From positions 1-24,932 of the forward strand of contig URBB01000016.1 of the NCBI GenBank assembly GCA_900545835.1: a stretch of DNA of 24,932 bases, read 5' to 3'. The position numbers and the translations under genes are program-made. The notes beneath the pieces are model-generated. The model searched no databases and was not told the origin of the DNA. It worked only from the letters and a program-made list of their open reading frames with translations. This document shows, piece after piece, positions 1 to 8,072 of this stretch. Within the stretch, counting starts at the first letter, position 1, and each line of letters starts with the position of its first letter. The stretch comes from an uncultured Collinsella sp. GTDB lineage: Bacteria; Actinomycetota; Coriobacteriia; Coriobacteriales; Coriobacteriaceae.

Positions 1-12
1 CCTGCGCAAGAC

Positions 13-38
13 GAAGGCCACATTAAGTGGCCTTCTTT
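13..38 (+). terminator. Candidate intrinsic terminator of a gene left of the window
   Basis: A perfect 9-bp inverted repeat (GAAGGCCAC / GTGGCCTTC) with a 5-nt ATTAA loop is followed on the plus strand by CTTTG, a short T-tract. It probably ends a plus-strand gene lying to the left and converging on gyrA. The T-tract is weak and the other strand is not much worse, so the direction is uncertain. Confidence 0.45.
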
Positions 39-103
39 GCGTGCGGAACTCGCGACAAACCAAAACCACCTCGCCAGCCCAGCGACCATGGGGTCCCAAG
101 GTT

Positions 104-139
104 TTCAAAAGGCGGTGGGCGCGCAGTGCGCCGACCGCC
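104..139 (-). terminator. Intrinsic terminator of gyrB-gyrA
   Basis: Read on the minus strand, a GC-rich hairpin (GGCGGT and GGCGC arms pairing with GCGCC and ACCGCC, 5-nt loop, one G-G mismatch) is followed directly by TTTTGAAAAC. It lies about 40 bp after the gyrA stop codon, so it most likely ends the gyrBA transcript. The T-run is only four bases before interruption. Confidence 0.75.
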
Positions 140-178
140 GATATATGGGGTCTGATATTTTCTACCAGCTAGGGCCTC

Positions 179-2917
179 TTACTCGTCTAGGAGATCTTCG
201 GGCATGTCGTTGCCGTCGCCTAGATCGACAGGGGTTTCTTCGGGGGCAGAGCCGTCTTCTGTGGCTTCGCCTTCGGGCTTCTCTTTGGCGGCCGTCATGC
301 GGGCCACAGCGCAGATGCGGTCGTTGTCGTCGACGGTCATCATCTTGACGCCCTGGGTGGCGCGGCCGGTCTGGCTGATCTCGTCGGTCTTGACGCGAAT
401 GACCGTCGCGCCCTCCGTCACGATGAACAGCTCGTGCTGCGGGCCCACCGTCTTCATGGCCGCAAGGTTACCCTTACGCTCGGTCATTTGGATGGTGTAG
501 ACGCCCTGGCCGCCGCGATTCTGCTCCGGGTAGTCCGCAACCGGCGTGCGCTTGCCGTAGCCGCGCTCGGTGATGACGAACAGATCGCCGTTGCCGTTAG
601 TGACTTCCATGCCCAGAACGCTCACGCCGTCCTTCAGACCGATACCGCGAACGCCGCTGGTATCGCGGCCGGTGGCGCGCACCTGCTCCTCGGAGAACAT
701 GATCGCCTTGCCCGCAGTGGTGGCCAGGATAATCTTGTCGCCCTCGCGCACGCGGCGCACGTTCAGCAGCGCGTCATCGTCACGCAGGTTGATAGCGATC
801 AGGCCGTCGCGACGGCTGCGGTCATACACACTCATCACGGTCTTCTTGACCATGCCGCTCTTGGTGGCAAACATCAGGTACTCGTCGGCCGGGAACTCGC
901 GGCAGCTGATGACGCTCGCGATCTTCTCGCCTTCCTCGAAGGGCAGCAGGTTGACGATCGCGGTACCGCGCGCCTGGCGCGTACCCACCGGCAGCTCGTG
1001 CACCTTCAGGCGATAGACCTTGCCCTTGCTCGAGAAGAACAGCACGTACTCGTGCGTGGACGCGATGAACATCTCGTCGATAACGTCGTCCTCTTTGAGG
1101 TTGACGCCCGATACGCCCTTGCCGCCGCGCTTCTGGGCGCGGTAGGCAGCCACCGGGATACGCTTAACGTAGCCGGTATGGGTGATGGTCACGACCATAT
1201 CCTCGTCGGCGATGAGGTCCTCGACATCCAGGTCCTTCTCAACCTGGCTGATCTCGGTGCGGCGCTTGTCGCCAAACTTCTTGGAGATCTCGCGCATCTC
1301 TTCCTTGATGACGCCCAGGATCTTCTCCTCATGCGCCAGCAGGTCCTCGTAGTAGGCGATGGCGCGGCGCAGGCCGTCCAACTCTTCTTGGATCTTGTCG
1401 CGCTCCAGGCCGGTCAGGCGGCGCAGCTTCATCTCGAGGATGGCCGTGGTCTGCTCGGGCGTAAAGCCAAAGCGCTCGATCAGGCGGCTGCTGGCCTCGG
1501 AGTCGGTCTGCGAGGAGCGGATGATGCTAATGACCTCGTCGATATGGTCAAGGGCCATCAGGTAGCCCTCGAGGATATGGGCACGCGCCTGGGCCTTCTT
1601 AAGGTCGAAGCGGGTGCGGCGGGTAACGACGTCGACCTGGTGGTCGATGTAGTGCTGCAGCATCTCGCGCAGGCTCAGGCATTTGGGAACGCCGTTGACG
1701 AGTGCCAGGTTGTTGGCGCCAAAGGTCGTCTGCAGCGAGGTGTACTTATACAGATTGTTGAGCACGACCTGCGGAATGACGCCCTTCTTGAGCTCGATGA
1801 CCAGACGGATGCCCTTCTGGTTGGACTCATCGCGCATATCCGAGATGCCCTCGATGCGCTTGTCGTTGACGAGCTGGGCGATCTTCTCCTGCAGGGTGCC
1901 CTTGTTGACCATGTAGGGAATCTCGGTAAAGACCAAGCGGCTGCGGCCGGTCTTGGTGGACTCCACGTGTGCCTTGGCGCGCACGGTAATGGAGCCGCGA
2001 CCGGTCTCGTAGCTCTGCTTAATGCCGGCGCTGCCCATGATGATGGCGCCGGTGGGGAAGTCCGGACCGGGCATGATCTGCATGAGCTCGTCGACGGTGG
2101 CGTCGGGGTTGTCGATCAGGTAGCAGGTGGCCTCGATCGCCTCGGTGAGGTTATGCGGGGCGATGTTGGTGGCCATGCCGACGGCGATGCCCTGACTGCC
2201 GTTGACCAGCAGGTTGGGGAAGCGCGCGGGCAGCGCCACGGGCTCGGCGAGTGATTCGTCGTAGTTGGGCTGCCAGTCGACGGTATCCTTCTGCAAGTCA
2301 CGCAGCAGTTCCATGGCGGGCTTGGCCAGGCGGCTCTCGGTGTAACGCATGGCCGCCGCGCCGTCGCCGTCGATGTTGCCGAAGTTGCCGTGACCGTCGA
2401 TGAGCGGCGTGCGCATGGAGAACCACTGCGCCAGGCGGACCATGGCCTCATAGACCGCGGAATCGCCATGCGGGTGGTACTTACCGATAACTTCGCCGAC
2501 CGTCCAGGCCGACTTCTTATGTGGGCGGTTGGGGTAGATGCCGCTCTCGTTCATCGCGTACAGGATGCGGCGGTGCACCGGCTTTAAGCCGTCGCGCACG
2601 TCCGGCAGGGCGCGCGCCGTGATGACCGACATCGAATACTCGATGAACGACTGCTTCATCTCGCGGCCAAACTCCGAAATCTGGAGCTGGCCGCCGTTGA
2701 TATCCTCGCCGGCCGAGGCGCCACGGTCGACTTCGCCAAAGCTCTCCTCGAGCTCGGCGTCGTCTTCTTCCTCATCATCATCGGCATCGGGGTTATAGGC
2801 GTCCGGGTCGCCGTCCTCGCCCTGCTCAGCACGGGCAAGCAGGCGCTTCAGATCGTCGGGCATACCGGCATCGCCGGCCTCGTCCATACCCTCGTTATTG
2901 TTGATATCGTCTGCCAC
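179..2917 (-). CDS. gyrA: DNA gyrase subunit A
   Basis: This is the breakage-reunion subunit of DNA gyrase (A2B2), which introduces negative supercoils. The 912-residue product has the catalytic tyrosine in AAAMRYTE (Tyr192, equivalent to E. coli Tyr122). The quinolone-determining loop HPHGDSAVYE keeps Ser at the position of E. coli Ser83 and has Glu at that of Asp87. A GyrA-box (QKRGGKG, residues 595-601) opens the DNA-wrapping C-terminal domain, and the tail is acidic. A GTG start follows AGGAGG by 4 nt, 11 bp after gyrB, so the two are surely co-transcribed. The core begins about 70 residues later than in E. coli because of an acidic N-terminal extension with a run of Asp/Glu at about residues 44-58; this is unusual for GyrA. 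Topoisomerase IV ParC is less likely given the GyrA-box and gyrB linkage. Confidence 0.97.
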   Translation of the reverse strand: MADDINNNEGMDEAGDAGMPDDLKRLLARAEQGEDGDPDAYNPDADDDEEEDDAELEESFGEVDRGASAGEDINGGQLQISEFGREMKQSFIEYSMSVITARALPDVRDGLKPVHRRILYAMNESGIYPNRPHKKSAWTVGEVIGKYHPHGDSAVYEAMVRLAQWFSMRTPLIDGHGNFGNIDGDGAAAMRYTESRLAKPAMELLRDLQKDTVDWQPNYDESLAEPVALPARFPNLLVNGSQGIAVGMATNIAPHNLTEAIEATCYLIDNPDATVDELMQIMPGPDFPTGAIIMGSAGIKQSYETGRGSITVRAKAHVESTKTGRSRLVFTEIPYMVNKGTLQEKIAQLVNDKRIEGISDMRDESNQKGIRLVIELKKGVIPQVVLNNLYKYTSLQTTFGANNLALVNGVPKCLSLREMLQHYIDHQVDVVTRRTRFDLKKAQARAHILEGYLMALDHIDEVISIIRSSQTDSEASSRLIERFGFTPEQTTAILEMKLRRLTGLERDKIQEELDGLRRAIAYYEDLLAHEEKILGVIKEEMREISKKFGDKRRTEISQVEKDLDVEDLIADEDMVVTITHTGYVKRIPVAAYRAQKRGGKGVSGVNLKEDDVIDEMFIASTHEYVLFFSSKGKVYRLKVHELPVGTRQARGTAIVNLLPFEEGEKIASVISCREFPADEYLMFATKSGMVKKTVMSVYDRSRRDGLIAINLRDDDALLNVRRVREGDKIILATTAGKAIMFSEEQVRATGRDTSGVRGIGLKDGVSVLGMEVTNGNGDLFVITERGYGKRTPVADYPEQNRGGQGVYTIQMTERKGNLAAMKTVGPQHELFIVTEGATVIRVKTDEISQTGRATQGVKMMTVDDNDRICAVARMTAAKEKPEGEATEDGSAPEETPVDLGDGNDMPEDLLDE

Positions 2918-2928
2918 GTTACCTCCTC

Positions 2929-4959
2929 TTAAGCATCAAGGAAACGCGCGTCATGCGCATGTTTTTCAATGTACTCGCGGCGATAGCCGACCTCGGAACC
3001 CATCAGCTCGCGCACGGCGCGGTCCGCCACCACGGCGTCCTCGATCGACACACGCTGCAGGATGCGGGTCTTGGGGTCCATCGTCGTCGAGGCAAGCTGC
3101 TTGGGGTCCATCTCGCCCAGGCCCTTGTAGCGCTGGACGGTATAGCCCTTGCGCTTTTTGGTGATCTTGCCGTCCTTGGCCTTGCCGTCCTCGTCGTTAT
3201 CGTCGGGGTTCAAACCCAGGCTCTGAATGGTGTCGCGCAGGATCTCATCTTCGGGCTGGCGGCCGTTGGGATACACGTAGTGAATCTTGTTGCGCACCTT
3301 AATGCCAAAGATGGGCGGGCAGGCAACATAGACGTAGCCGGCATCGATCAGCGGGCGCATGTACTTGTAGAAGAACGTCAGCAGCAGGATGCGGATATGC
3401 GCACCGTCGACGTCTGCATCGGTCATGATGATGATCTTGTGGTAGCGCGCCTTGGTGATATCGAAGTCGCCGCCGTCGCCGGCACTCGTCGTGACGCCGC
3501 AACCGATCGCGGTAATCAGCGACTGGATGGTGTCACTCGAGAACGCGCGATGGTCACCAACGCGTTCGACGTTCAAAATCTTGCCGCGCAGGGGCAGAAT
3601 CGCCTGGATGTCTCGGCGACGGCCGTCCTTGGCCGAACCGCCTGCCGAGTCGCCCTCTACGATGAAGAGCTCGGTCAGCTCGGCATCGCGCACCGAGCAG
3701 TCAGCGAGCTTACCGGGCAGGGACGCCGTCTCGAGCAGGCTCTTGCGGCGGGTCGCTTCGCGCGCCTTGCGGGCGGCGTTGCGCGCCTTGCAGGCCTGTT
3801 GCGCCTTCTTGACGATCTCGCGGGCGGGCTTGGGATGCTCCTCCAAGTAATCGGCGAGGCCGTCGGTCACGATCTTGAGCGTGAGCGCGCGCATATAGGA
3901 GCTGCCGAGCTTTGCCTTGGTCTGGCCCTCAAACTGCGGATCGGGCAGCTTGACCGAGATAACGGCCGAAAGGCCCTCGCGCACATCGTCGCCGGTCAGG
4001 TTGGCGTCTTTTTCCTTGAGCAGGTTCTGCTTGCGCGCGTAGTCGTTGATCACGCGGGTGAGCGCGGTGCGGAAGCCCTCAAGGTGCATGCCGCCCTCGG
4101 GAGTGTAGATGTCGTTGGCAAACGACATGACGTTCTCGCCGTAACCGCTATTCCACTGCAGGGAAACCTCGACCTCGCCCATCTTGGCCACAGGTGCGTC
4201 CGGGTCCGATTTGCCCTCGATGTAGATGGGCTCCTTAAAGGCCTCGGGGACGTCCTTGCCCTCGTTGAGGAACTTGACGAAGTCGATGATGCCGCCCTCG
4301 TAGCAAAACTCCTCCACGTGGGGAGTCGCCTCGCGCTCGTCGGTCAGCACGATTTTGAGGTTCTTATTGAGGAACGCCGTCTCCTGCAGACGGTTGTGCA
4401 GCGTATCGAAATCGTAGATGCAGGTCTCGAAGATCTCGTCGTCGGGCCAGAAGGTGACGGTGGTGCCCGTCGAATCCGAGGTGCCCACGACCTCCATCTT
4501 CTTGACGGTCTTGCCGCGCGAGAACTCCATCTCGTAGGTGTTGCCGTCGCGACGAACCTGAACGACCACGCGCTTGGACAGTGCGTTGACGACGGAGATG
4601 CCAACGCCGTGCAGGCCGCCCGAGACCTTATAGGCCGAGTTATCGAACTTACCGCCGGCGTGCAAGATCGTCATGACGACCTCGAGCGTCGGGATCTTTT
4701 TAACAGGGTGCTCGTCGACGGGGATGCCGCGCCCGTTGTCGACGACCGTGATGGAGTTGTCGGCGTGGACCGTCACCTGGATCTCGGTGCAGAAACCGGC
4801 CATGGCCTCGTCGACGGAGTTGTCAACGATCTCCCACACCAGGTGATGCAGACCGCTGGCGCTCGTCGAGCCGATATACATGCCCGGGCGCTTACGAACG
4901 GCCTCGAGACCTTCGAGAATCTTAATCTCGCCGCCATCGTAATCGTTTTCGTTTGCCAC
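2929..4959 (-). CDS. gyrB: DNA gyrase subunit B
   Basis: This is the ATPase subunit of gyrase. From the chosen start the product is 676 residues. It has a GHKL ATPase domain (EIVDNSVDEA at 43-52, DNGRGIP at 74-80, GGLHGVG at 114-120), a transducer domain, and a TOPRIM domain with EGDSAGGSA (435-443) and DADVDG (514-519). The C-terminal RYKGLGEMDP motif is also present. I chose the GTG at 4959-4957, which begins VANENDYDG, because AGGAGG lies 4 nt upstream. A TTG six codons earlier (4977) is in frame but lies upstream of the Shine-Dalgarno sequence. A terminator separates gyrB from the dciA-like gene, so gyrBA is its own unit. I saw no clear promoter in the roughly 50 bp before it. Confidence 0.97.
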   Translation of the reverse strand: MANENDYDGGEIKILEGLEAVRKRPGMYIGSTSASGLHHLVWEIVDNSVDEAMAGFCTEIQVTVHADNSITVVDNGRGIPVDEHPVKKIPTLEVVMTILHAGGKFDNSAYKVSGGLHGVGISVVNALSKRVVVQVRRDGNTYEMEFSRGKTVKKMEVVGTSDSTGTTVTFWPDDEIFETCIYDFDTLHNRLQETAFLNKNLKIVLTDEREATPHVEEFCYEGGIIDFVKFLNEGKDVPEAFKEPIYIEGKSDPDAPVAKMGEVEVSLQWNSGYGENVMSFANDIYTPEGGMHLEGFRTALTRVINDYARKQNLLKEKDANLTGDDVREGLSAVISVKLPDPQFEGQTKAKLGSSYMRALTLKIVTDGLADYLEEHPKPAREIVKKAQQACKARNAARKAREATRRKSLLETASLPGKLADCSVRDAELTELFIVEGDSAGGSAKDGRRRDIQAILPLRGKILNVERVGDHRAFSSDTIQSLITAIGCGVTTSAGDGGDFDITKARYHKIIIMTDADVDGAHIRILLLTFFYKYMRPLIDAGYVYVACPPIFGIKVRNKIHYVYPNGRQPEDEILRDTIQSLGLNPDDNDEDGKAKDGKITKKRKGYTVQRYKGLGEMDPKQLASTTMDPKTRILQRVSIEDAVVADRAVRELMGSEVGYRREYIEKHAHDARFLDA

Positions 4960-5007
4960 ACGTCCTCCTTCAGTCAAGAAAATGTGTACAGCCTTACTAG
5001 TTTATCG

Positions 5008-5038
5008 TAAAAAAATACCCTCGGGAACGAGGGTATTT
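5008..5038 (-). terminator. Intrinsic terminator between dciA-like gene and gyrB
   Basis: A perfect 11-bp stem (AAATACCCTCG / CGAGGGTATTT) with a GGAA loop is followed on the minus strand by a run of seven Ts. It lies 26 bp after the dciA-like stop codon. It is a textbook Rho-independent terminator for the dnaN-recF-dciA transcript. The A/T runs on both sides mean it could work weakly in the other direction too. Confidence 0.9.
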
Positions 5039-5064
5039 GGCTCTACAAGGCCACCAGATGCGAT

Positions 5065-5628
5065 TTAAGGCTCTTTTTTGCTTTGCACGCCCTTGGCCCA
5101 CTCGGCGCTGGCTCTCATGGCGTTCTCGAGGGCCTCGCGCAGTTTTTGGTCTTCGATGGGCGCCACTTGGCACTCAATCTCGGTGCGCTCGGCCTCACTG
5201 AGGTCGGCGTGCGGAGCCGGCGGGCGCTCAGTCGTCGCCGGGCGCAGGCGCTCCTTGGCGGCGGGCGGCGTGTGACCGGGCGCGGTGGTTTTGAACACCA
5301 GGCCGTCCACATGCACACCGGCGCGCTCCATGCGCGCGCGGATGATCTCGCGCAACAGCGTCATTTCCTGTGTCCACGAGGGCGAATCGAGATATACCAG
5401 CAGCTCATTGGACTCGGGCAGGTAGCGCAGACCCGTCACATGCCGCCCCTCGCGCGTGCCCGAGCACACCGCGTTCCACGCGCGACAGACCGCACGAGAT
5501 TCCTCTGCAGCCTCCATCTGCGCACGGCGCTCAGGTGTCGCGGCCGCCAGGATGCGCTGGCGCTCTGCGTTCAAAAACCCACTGAAGGCGACCGTCTCGC
5601 TCTCGCGCTCGTAATTAGCACGTCTCAC
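5065..5628 (-). CDS. DUF721/DciA-family protein, putative replicative helicase loader or operator
   Basis: This 187-residue protein contains a DUF721/DciA-like domain at about residues 45-115. It has an AWNAVCSG segment, then a beta-rich stretch with LLVYLDSPSWTQEM, then a helix and a terminal VDGLVFK strand. DciA proteins help load or activate the DnaB helicase in bacteria lacking DnaC/DnaI. The gene sits between recF and gyrB, the usual actinobacterial position. Its GTG start (5628) overlaps the end of recF by 14 nt, suggesting translational coupling; the ribosome-binding site (AAGGTGG) is weak. The C-terminal 70 residues are Pro/Ala/Glu-rich and probably disordered. The family call rests on the motif and position, as the sequence is divergent. 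Confidence 0.8.
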   Translation of the reverse strand: MRRANYERESETVAFSGFLNAERQRILAAATPERRAQMEAAEESRAVCRAWNAVCSGTREGRHVTGLRYLPESNELLVYLDSPSWTQEMTLLREIIRARMERAGVHVDGLVFKTTAPGHTPPAAKERLRPATTERPPAPHADLSEAERTEIECQVAPIEDQKLREALENAMRASAEWAKGVQSKKEP

Positions 5629-6721
5629 CCATGCTCACCACCTTGGCTCGATCAAGCAGGTCATCGGTAAAGTATCCCAGGTTGGTCGTGGTTATGACCG
5701 CCTGGATATCATCGCCGATCAGCCGCAGGAAAGCACCGCGGCGCTCGCCGTCGAGCTCGCTCATCACGTCGTCCAGAAGCAACAGCGGAGCAGTACCCAG
5801 AACATCGCGAGCCACGGCCACCTCGGCCACCTTCCAGGACAGTACCAACGTTCGCTGCTGTCCTTGGCTGGCAAATGAACGGGCGGAGCGACCCGCCACG
5901 GTAAATTCAATCTCGTCGCGATGCGGTCCCACCAACGTCACGCCGCGGCGAATTTCCTCGTCGGCGTGCTCATCAAGGGCGGCCAGCATGCGCTCGTACG
6001 CCCAGCCCTTCAGCTCTTCGCGATCCTCGACCTGGGGCAAATCCCCCAGCGTGGACGCATAGGACACGTTGGCGGCTTCACCGGACGCCACTTGCCCGTA
6101 GGCAGTACGCACATGGCCCGCCAGCCGGTCGAGCAGGGCCAACCGGTGCACAAGCAGGGCCGAGCCCGCGCGGGCAATCGAATCGTTCCACGCGCCGAGC
6201 ATCTCGCGACAGCACCAGGTCTCCTTGAGCAGGGCGTTACGCTGGGTCACGCAGCGTCCATAGGTGCTCGCAAGATCGGCATAACGTGCGCTCAGCTGCA
6301 TGCCAAAGTCATCGAGGGCGGCGCGGCGCACACTGGCGCCTCGCTTAACCATGTCCAGATGGTCGGGGCAAAACAGCACGCTCGGCAGAGCCCCGCGCAC
6401 ACCGGCGGCAGAGCACCTCTTGCCGTTGCGGCTAAACGAGCGCTTACCGTCCTCCGCGCTCAATCCCATATCAAGCACGCGGCCGTCGCCCTCGAGCCTC
6501 AGCTCGACCTTGCACGAGCCCACGCCATCATGGACGAGCTCGGCTGCGGTCGGATGCCTAAACGAGGCGCCGCTCGTCAGCAGCTGCAGCGCCTCTATGA
6601 GATTGGTCTTTCCCGCCGCGTTGGGTCCCGCAAGTATCGTCACGCCCTCGTCCAGGGCAAGGCGATAACTATCGAAGCTGCGGTAATGCGCGACGGAAAG
6701 ATCGCGGGCGAACATGGTCAT
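5615..6721 (-). CDS. recF: DNA replication and repair protein RecF
   Basis: RecF is an SMC-like ATPase that loads RecA at gaps with RecO and RecR. The 368-residue product has Walker A GPNAAGKT (residues 32-39), an ABC-type signature region (FASQGQQRTLVLSWK) and Walker B LLLLDDVMSELD. Length and motif order are normal for the family. It starts 9 bp after the dnaN stop at ATGACCATG with no good Shine-Dalgarno sequence, so translation is probably coupled to dnaN; the second ATG two codons on is possible. It overlaps the dciA-like gene at its 3' end. Confidence 0.96.
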   Translation of the reverse strand: MTMFARDLSVAHYRSFDSYRLALDEGVTILAGPNAAGKTNLIEALQLLTSGASFRHPTAAELVHDGVGSCKVELRLEGDGRVLDMGLSAEDGKRSFSRNGKRCSAAGVRGALPSVLFCPDHLDMVKRGASVRRAALDDFGMQLSARYADLASTYGRCVTQRNALLKETWCCREMLGAWNDSIARAGSALLVHRLALLDRLAGHVRTAYGQVASGEAANVSYASTLGDLPQVEDREELKGWAYERMLAALDEHADEEIRRGVTLVGPHRDEIEFTVAGRSARSFASQGQQRTLVLSWKVAEVAVARDVLGTAPLLLLDDVMSELDGERRGAFLRLIGDDIQAVITTTNLGYFTDDLLDRAKVVSMGETC

Positions 6722-6730
6722 GGCGCAGCG

Positions 6731-7834
6731 CTAGATGCGAACCGGCATGACCAGGTACAGGTAGTTGATCTTGTCGTAGGACTTGAAGATGCCCGCCTGC
6801 GAGTAGCTCTTGAGCTCCAGCGTGATCTCCTTCTCCTTGGACAGGGCATTGAGGCAGCCAAAGATGTAGTGGTAGTTGAAGGCGATGGTGCCCGACTCGC
6901 CCTCGGCCTCGACATCGATCGTCTCCTGCGCAAGGTCCTGGTCATTGGAAATGGAGGACAGGCCCATCTGCCCGTTCTCGACATCGATCTCGAACTTGAC
7001 GGCGGGGTTGGCGCTCGCGATAACGGCCACGCGCTTGAGGGCGGCGTTAAAGGCGGCGACGTCGATCTTGACGCTCGTCACGCACGAATCGGGGATGAGC
7101 TGCTTGTAGTTGGGGTACATGCCCTCGATACGGCGCGACACGTAGGTGGTGTTGCCGGCCTCGAAGACGACCTGGGTGTCGGTAGCCCCGATCATGATGG
7201 TCGCCTGGCTGGCCATGATGTTCAGCGCGTCGTTAAAGGCGTCGGCCGGAACGTTGAGTTCAAAGGAGCCCTCGAGAGTCGAGGTCTCGACCTGCGTATC
7301 GCACACGGCCAAGCGGAAGGAATCGGTCGCCACCAGGCGCACGGTGTTGTTCTCGACCTTCATGTGCACGCCACCCAGAATGGGGCGGGCCTTGTCGGTC
7401 GAGGTGACGCGCCACACGCGGCCGACCATTTCGGACAAGATATCGGTCGGCAGCTCCACGGCACTCTCGATGGCATAGGCCGGAAACTCGGGGAAGTCAT
7501 TGACATCGAGCGTGTTCAGGCGGAAAGAGCTCTTCTCGCAACCAATCAGCACCTGGCGCTCGGACAGCTCAAAGGTGACCGGGGCATCGGGGAGGGTCTT
7601 GGTGATATTGGAGAGCATCTTACAGGGGATAACCATCTCGCCCTCTTCTTCGACATGCGCCGCGATGCGATGACGGATCGAGATGGTGTAGTTAGAGGTC
7701 TGGAATTCCAAGATGCCGTCTTGGGCCTTGACGAGCACGCCCGACAGGATGGGAAGGGTGGATGCCGAAGCGACACCCTTCATAACGACGCCGATGGCTT
7801 GTGTAAGCGAGCTCTGGCTGACGGTGAACTTCAT
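6731..7834 (-). CDS. dnaN: DNA polymerase III subunit beta (sliding clamp)
   Basis: This is the ring-shaped processivity clamp of the replicative polymerase. The 367-residue product begins MKFTVSQSSLTQAIG and ends YLVMPVRI, both typical of DnaN, and its length fits three clamp domains. A GAAAGG ribosome-binding site lies about 8 nt before the ATG. It is separated from dnaA by a 238-bp non-coding segment with origin-like sequences, rather than following dnaA closely. It probably heads a dnaN-recF-dciA transcription unit, with readthrough from dnaA also possible. Confidence 0.97.
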   Translation of the reverse strand: MKFTVSQSSLTQAIGVVMKGVASASTLPILSGVLVKAQDGILEFQTSNYTISIRHRIAAHVEEEGEMVIPCKMLSNITKTLPDAPVTFELSERQVLIGCEKSSFRLNTLDVNDFPEFPAYAIESAVELPTDILSEMVGRVWRVTSTDKARPILGGVHMKVENNTVRLVATDSFRLAVCDTQVETSTLEGSFELNVPADAFNDALNIMASQATIMIGATDTQVVFEAGNTTYVSRRIEGMYPNYKQLIPDSCVTSVKIDVAAFNAALKRVAVIASANPAVKFEIDVENGQMGLSSISNDQDLAQETIDVEAEGESGTIAFNYHYIFGCLNALSKEKEITLELKSYSQAGIFKSYDKINYLYLVMPVRI

Positions 7835-7847
7835 CTTTTAATACCTT

Positions 7848-7881
7848 TCTATAGATATAAATATCTTAATAATAGTAATAG
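7848..7881 (+). other. Candidate DNA unwinding element with DnaA-trio-like triplets
   Basis: This is a short, strongly AT-rich tract inside GC-rich surroundings. Its right end reads TAA TAA TAG TAA TAG (7867-7881), which 3'-to-5' is GAT AAT GAT AAT AAT. That matches the published DnaA-trio pattern 3'-(G/A)A(T/A)-5'. A DnaA-box-like TGTTGATTA lies 12 bp to the right with a more GC-rich stretch between. Function is inferred. Confidence 0.5.
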
Positions 7882-8048
7882 CACTGACGAAACTGTTGAT
7901 TACTCCCAAAGACGCAGGTCAGACCCAGAAAGAGAATCGACAGCAGCCTGTGTGCAACAGGGGTGGTTTTCCACGTTCAAAACCTGCGCAAAACTTTTCA
8001 TCACCGCGGGTTGGGTTTTAGACACCTTATGCCCACGGTTTCGATAAG

Positions 8049-8057
8049 TTTTCAACA
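8049..8057 (+). promoter_or_regulatory. Candidate DnaA box, TTTTCAACA
   Basis: This 9-mer is identical to two boxes on the opposite strand in the rpmH-side segment. It lies within GTTTTCAACAGG (8048-8059), the exact reverse complement of 11301-11312. It differs from the E. coli consensus TTATCCACA at positions 3 and 6. Confidence 0.55.
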
Positions 8058-8072
8058 GGTGTCTCTATTTTC

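Larger units (their letters stand above)
7835..8072. other. dnaA-dnaN intergenic origin segment (second half of putative bipartite oriC)
   Basis: This 238-bp gap has no credible gene. It holds an AT-rich tract next to dnaN (about 7848-7881), an exact TTTTCAACA box (8049-8057) and looser relatives: TTTTCCACG at 7967-7975, TTTTCATCA at 7995-8003 and TGTTGATTA at 7894-7902. DnaA boxes plus an unwinding element between dnaA and dnaN are known in other Gram-positive origins. Origin function here is inferred from position and motifs. The dnaN promoter must also lie here or upstream, but I could not identify it with confidence. Confidence 0.65.

Noticed and set aside
1..178. Search for a tRNA or small gene at the left edge
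   Set aside because: Only the two hairpins were seen; no cloverleaf and no frame with a ribosome-binding site.
434..2254. 606-codon open frame on the plus strand
   Set aside because: It is antisense to gyrA with GC-rich codon-shadow composition and no recognisable motif.
4960..4977. TTG start for gyrB six codons upstream
   Set aside because: The Shine-Dalgarno sequence lies downstream of that codon and fits the GTG at 4959.
2953..5010. 685-codon open frame on the plus strand
   Set aside because: It is the mirror of gyrB, an unambiguous conserved gene; a long antisense frame is expected from the codon bias.
5921..8047. 708-codon open frame on the plus strand
   Set aside because: It spans antisense recF and dnaN and runs through the dnaA-dnaN gap; no family features.
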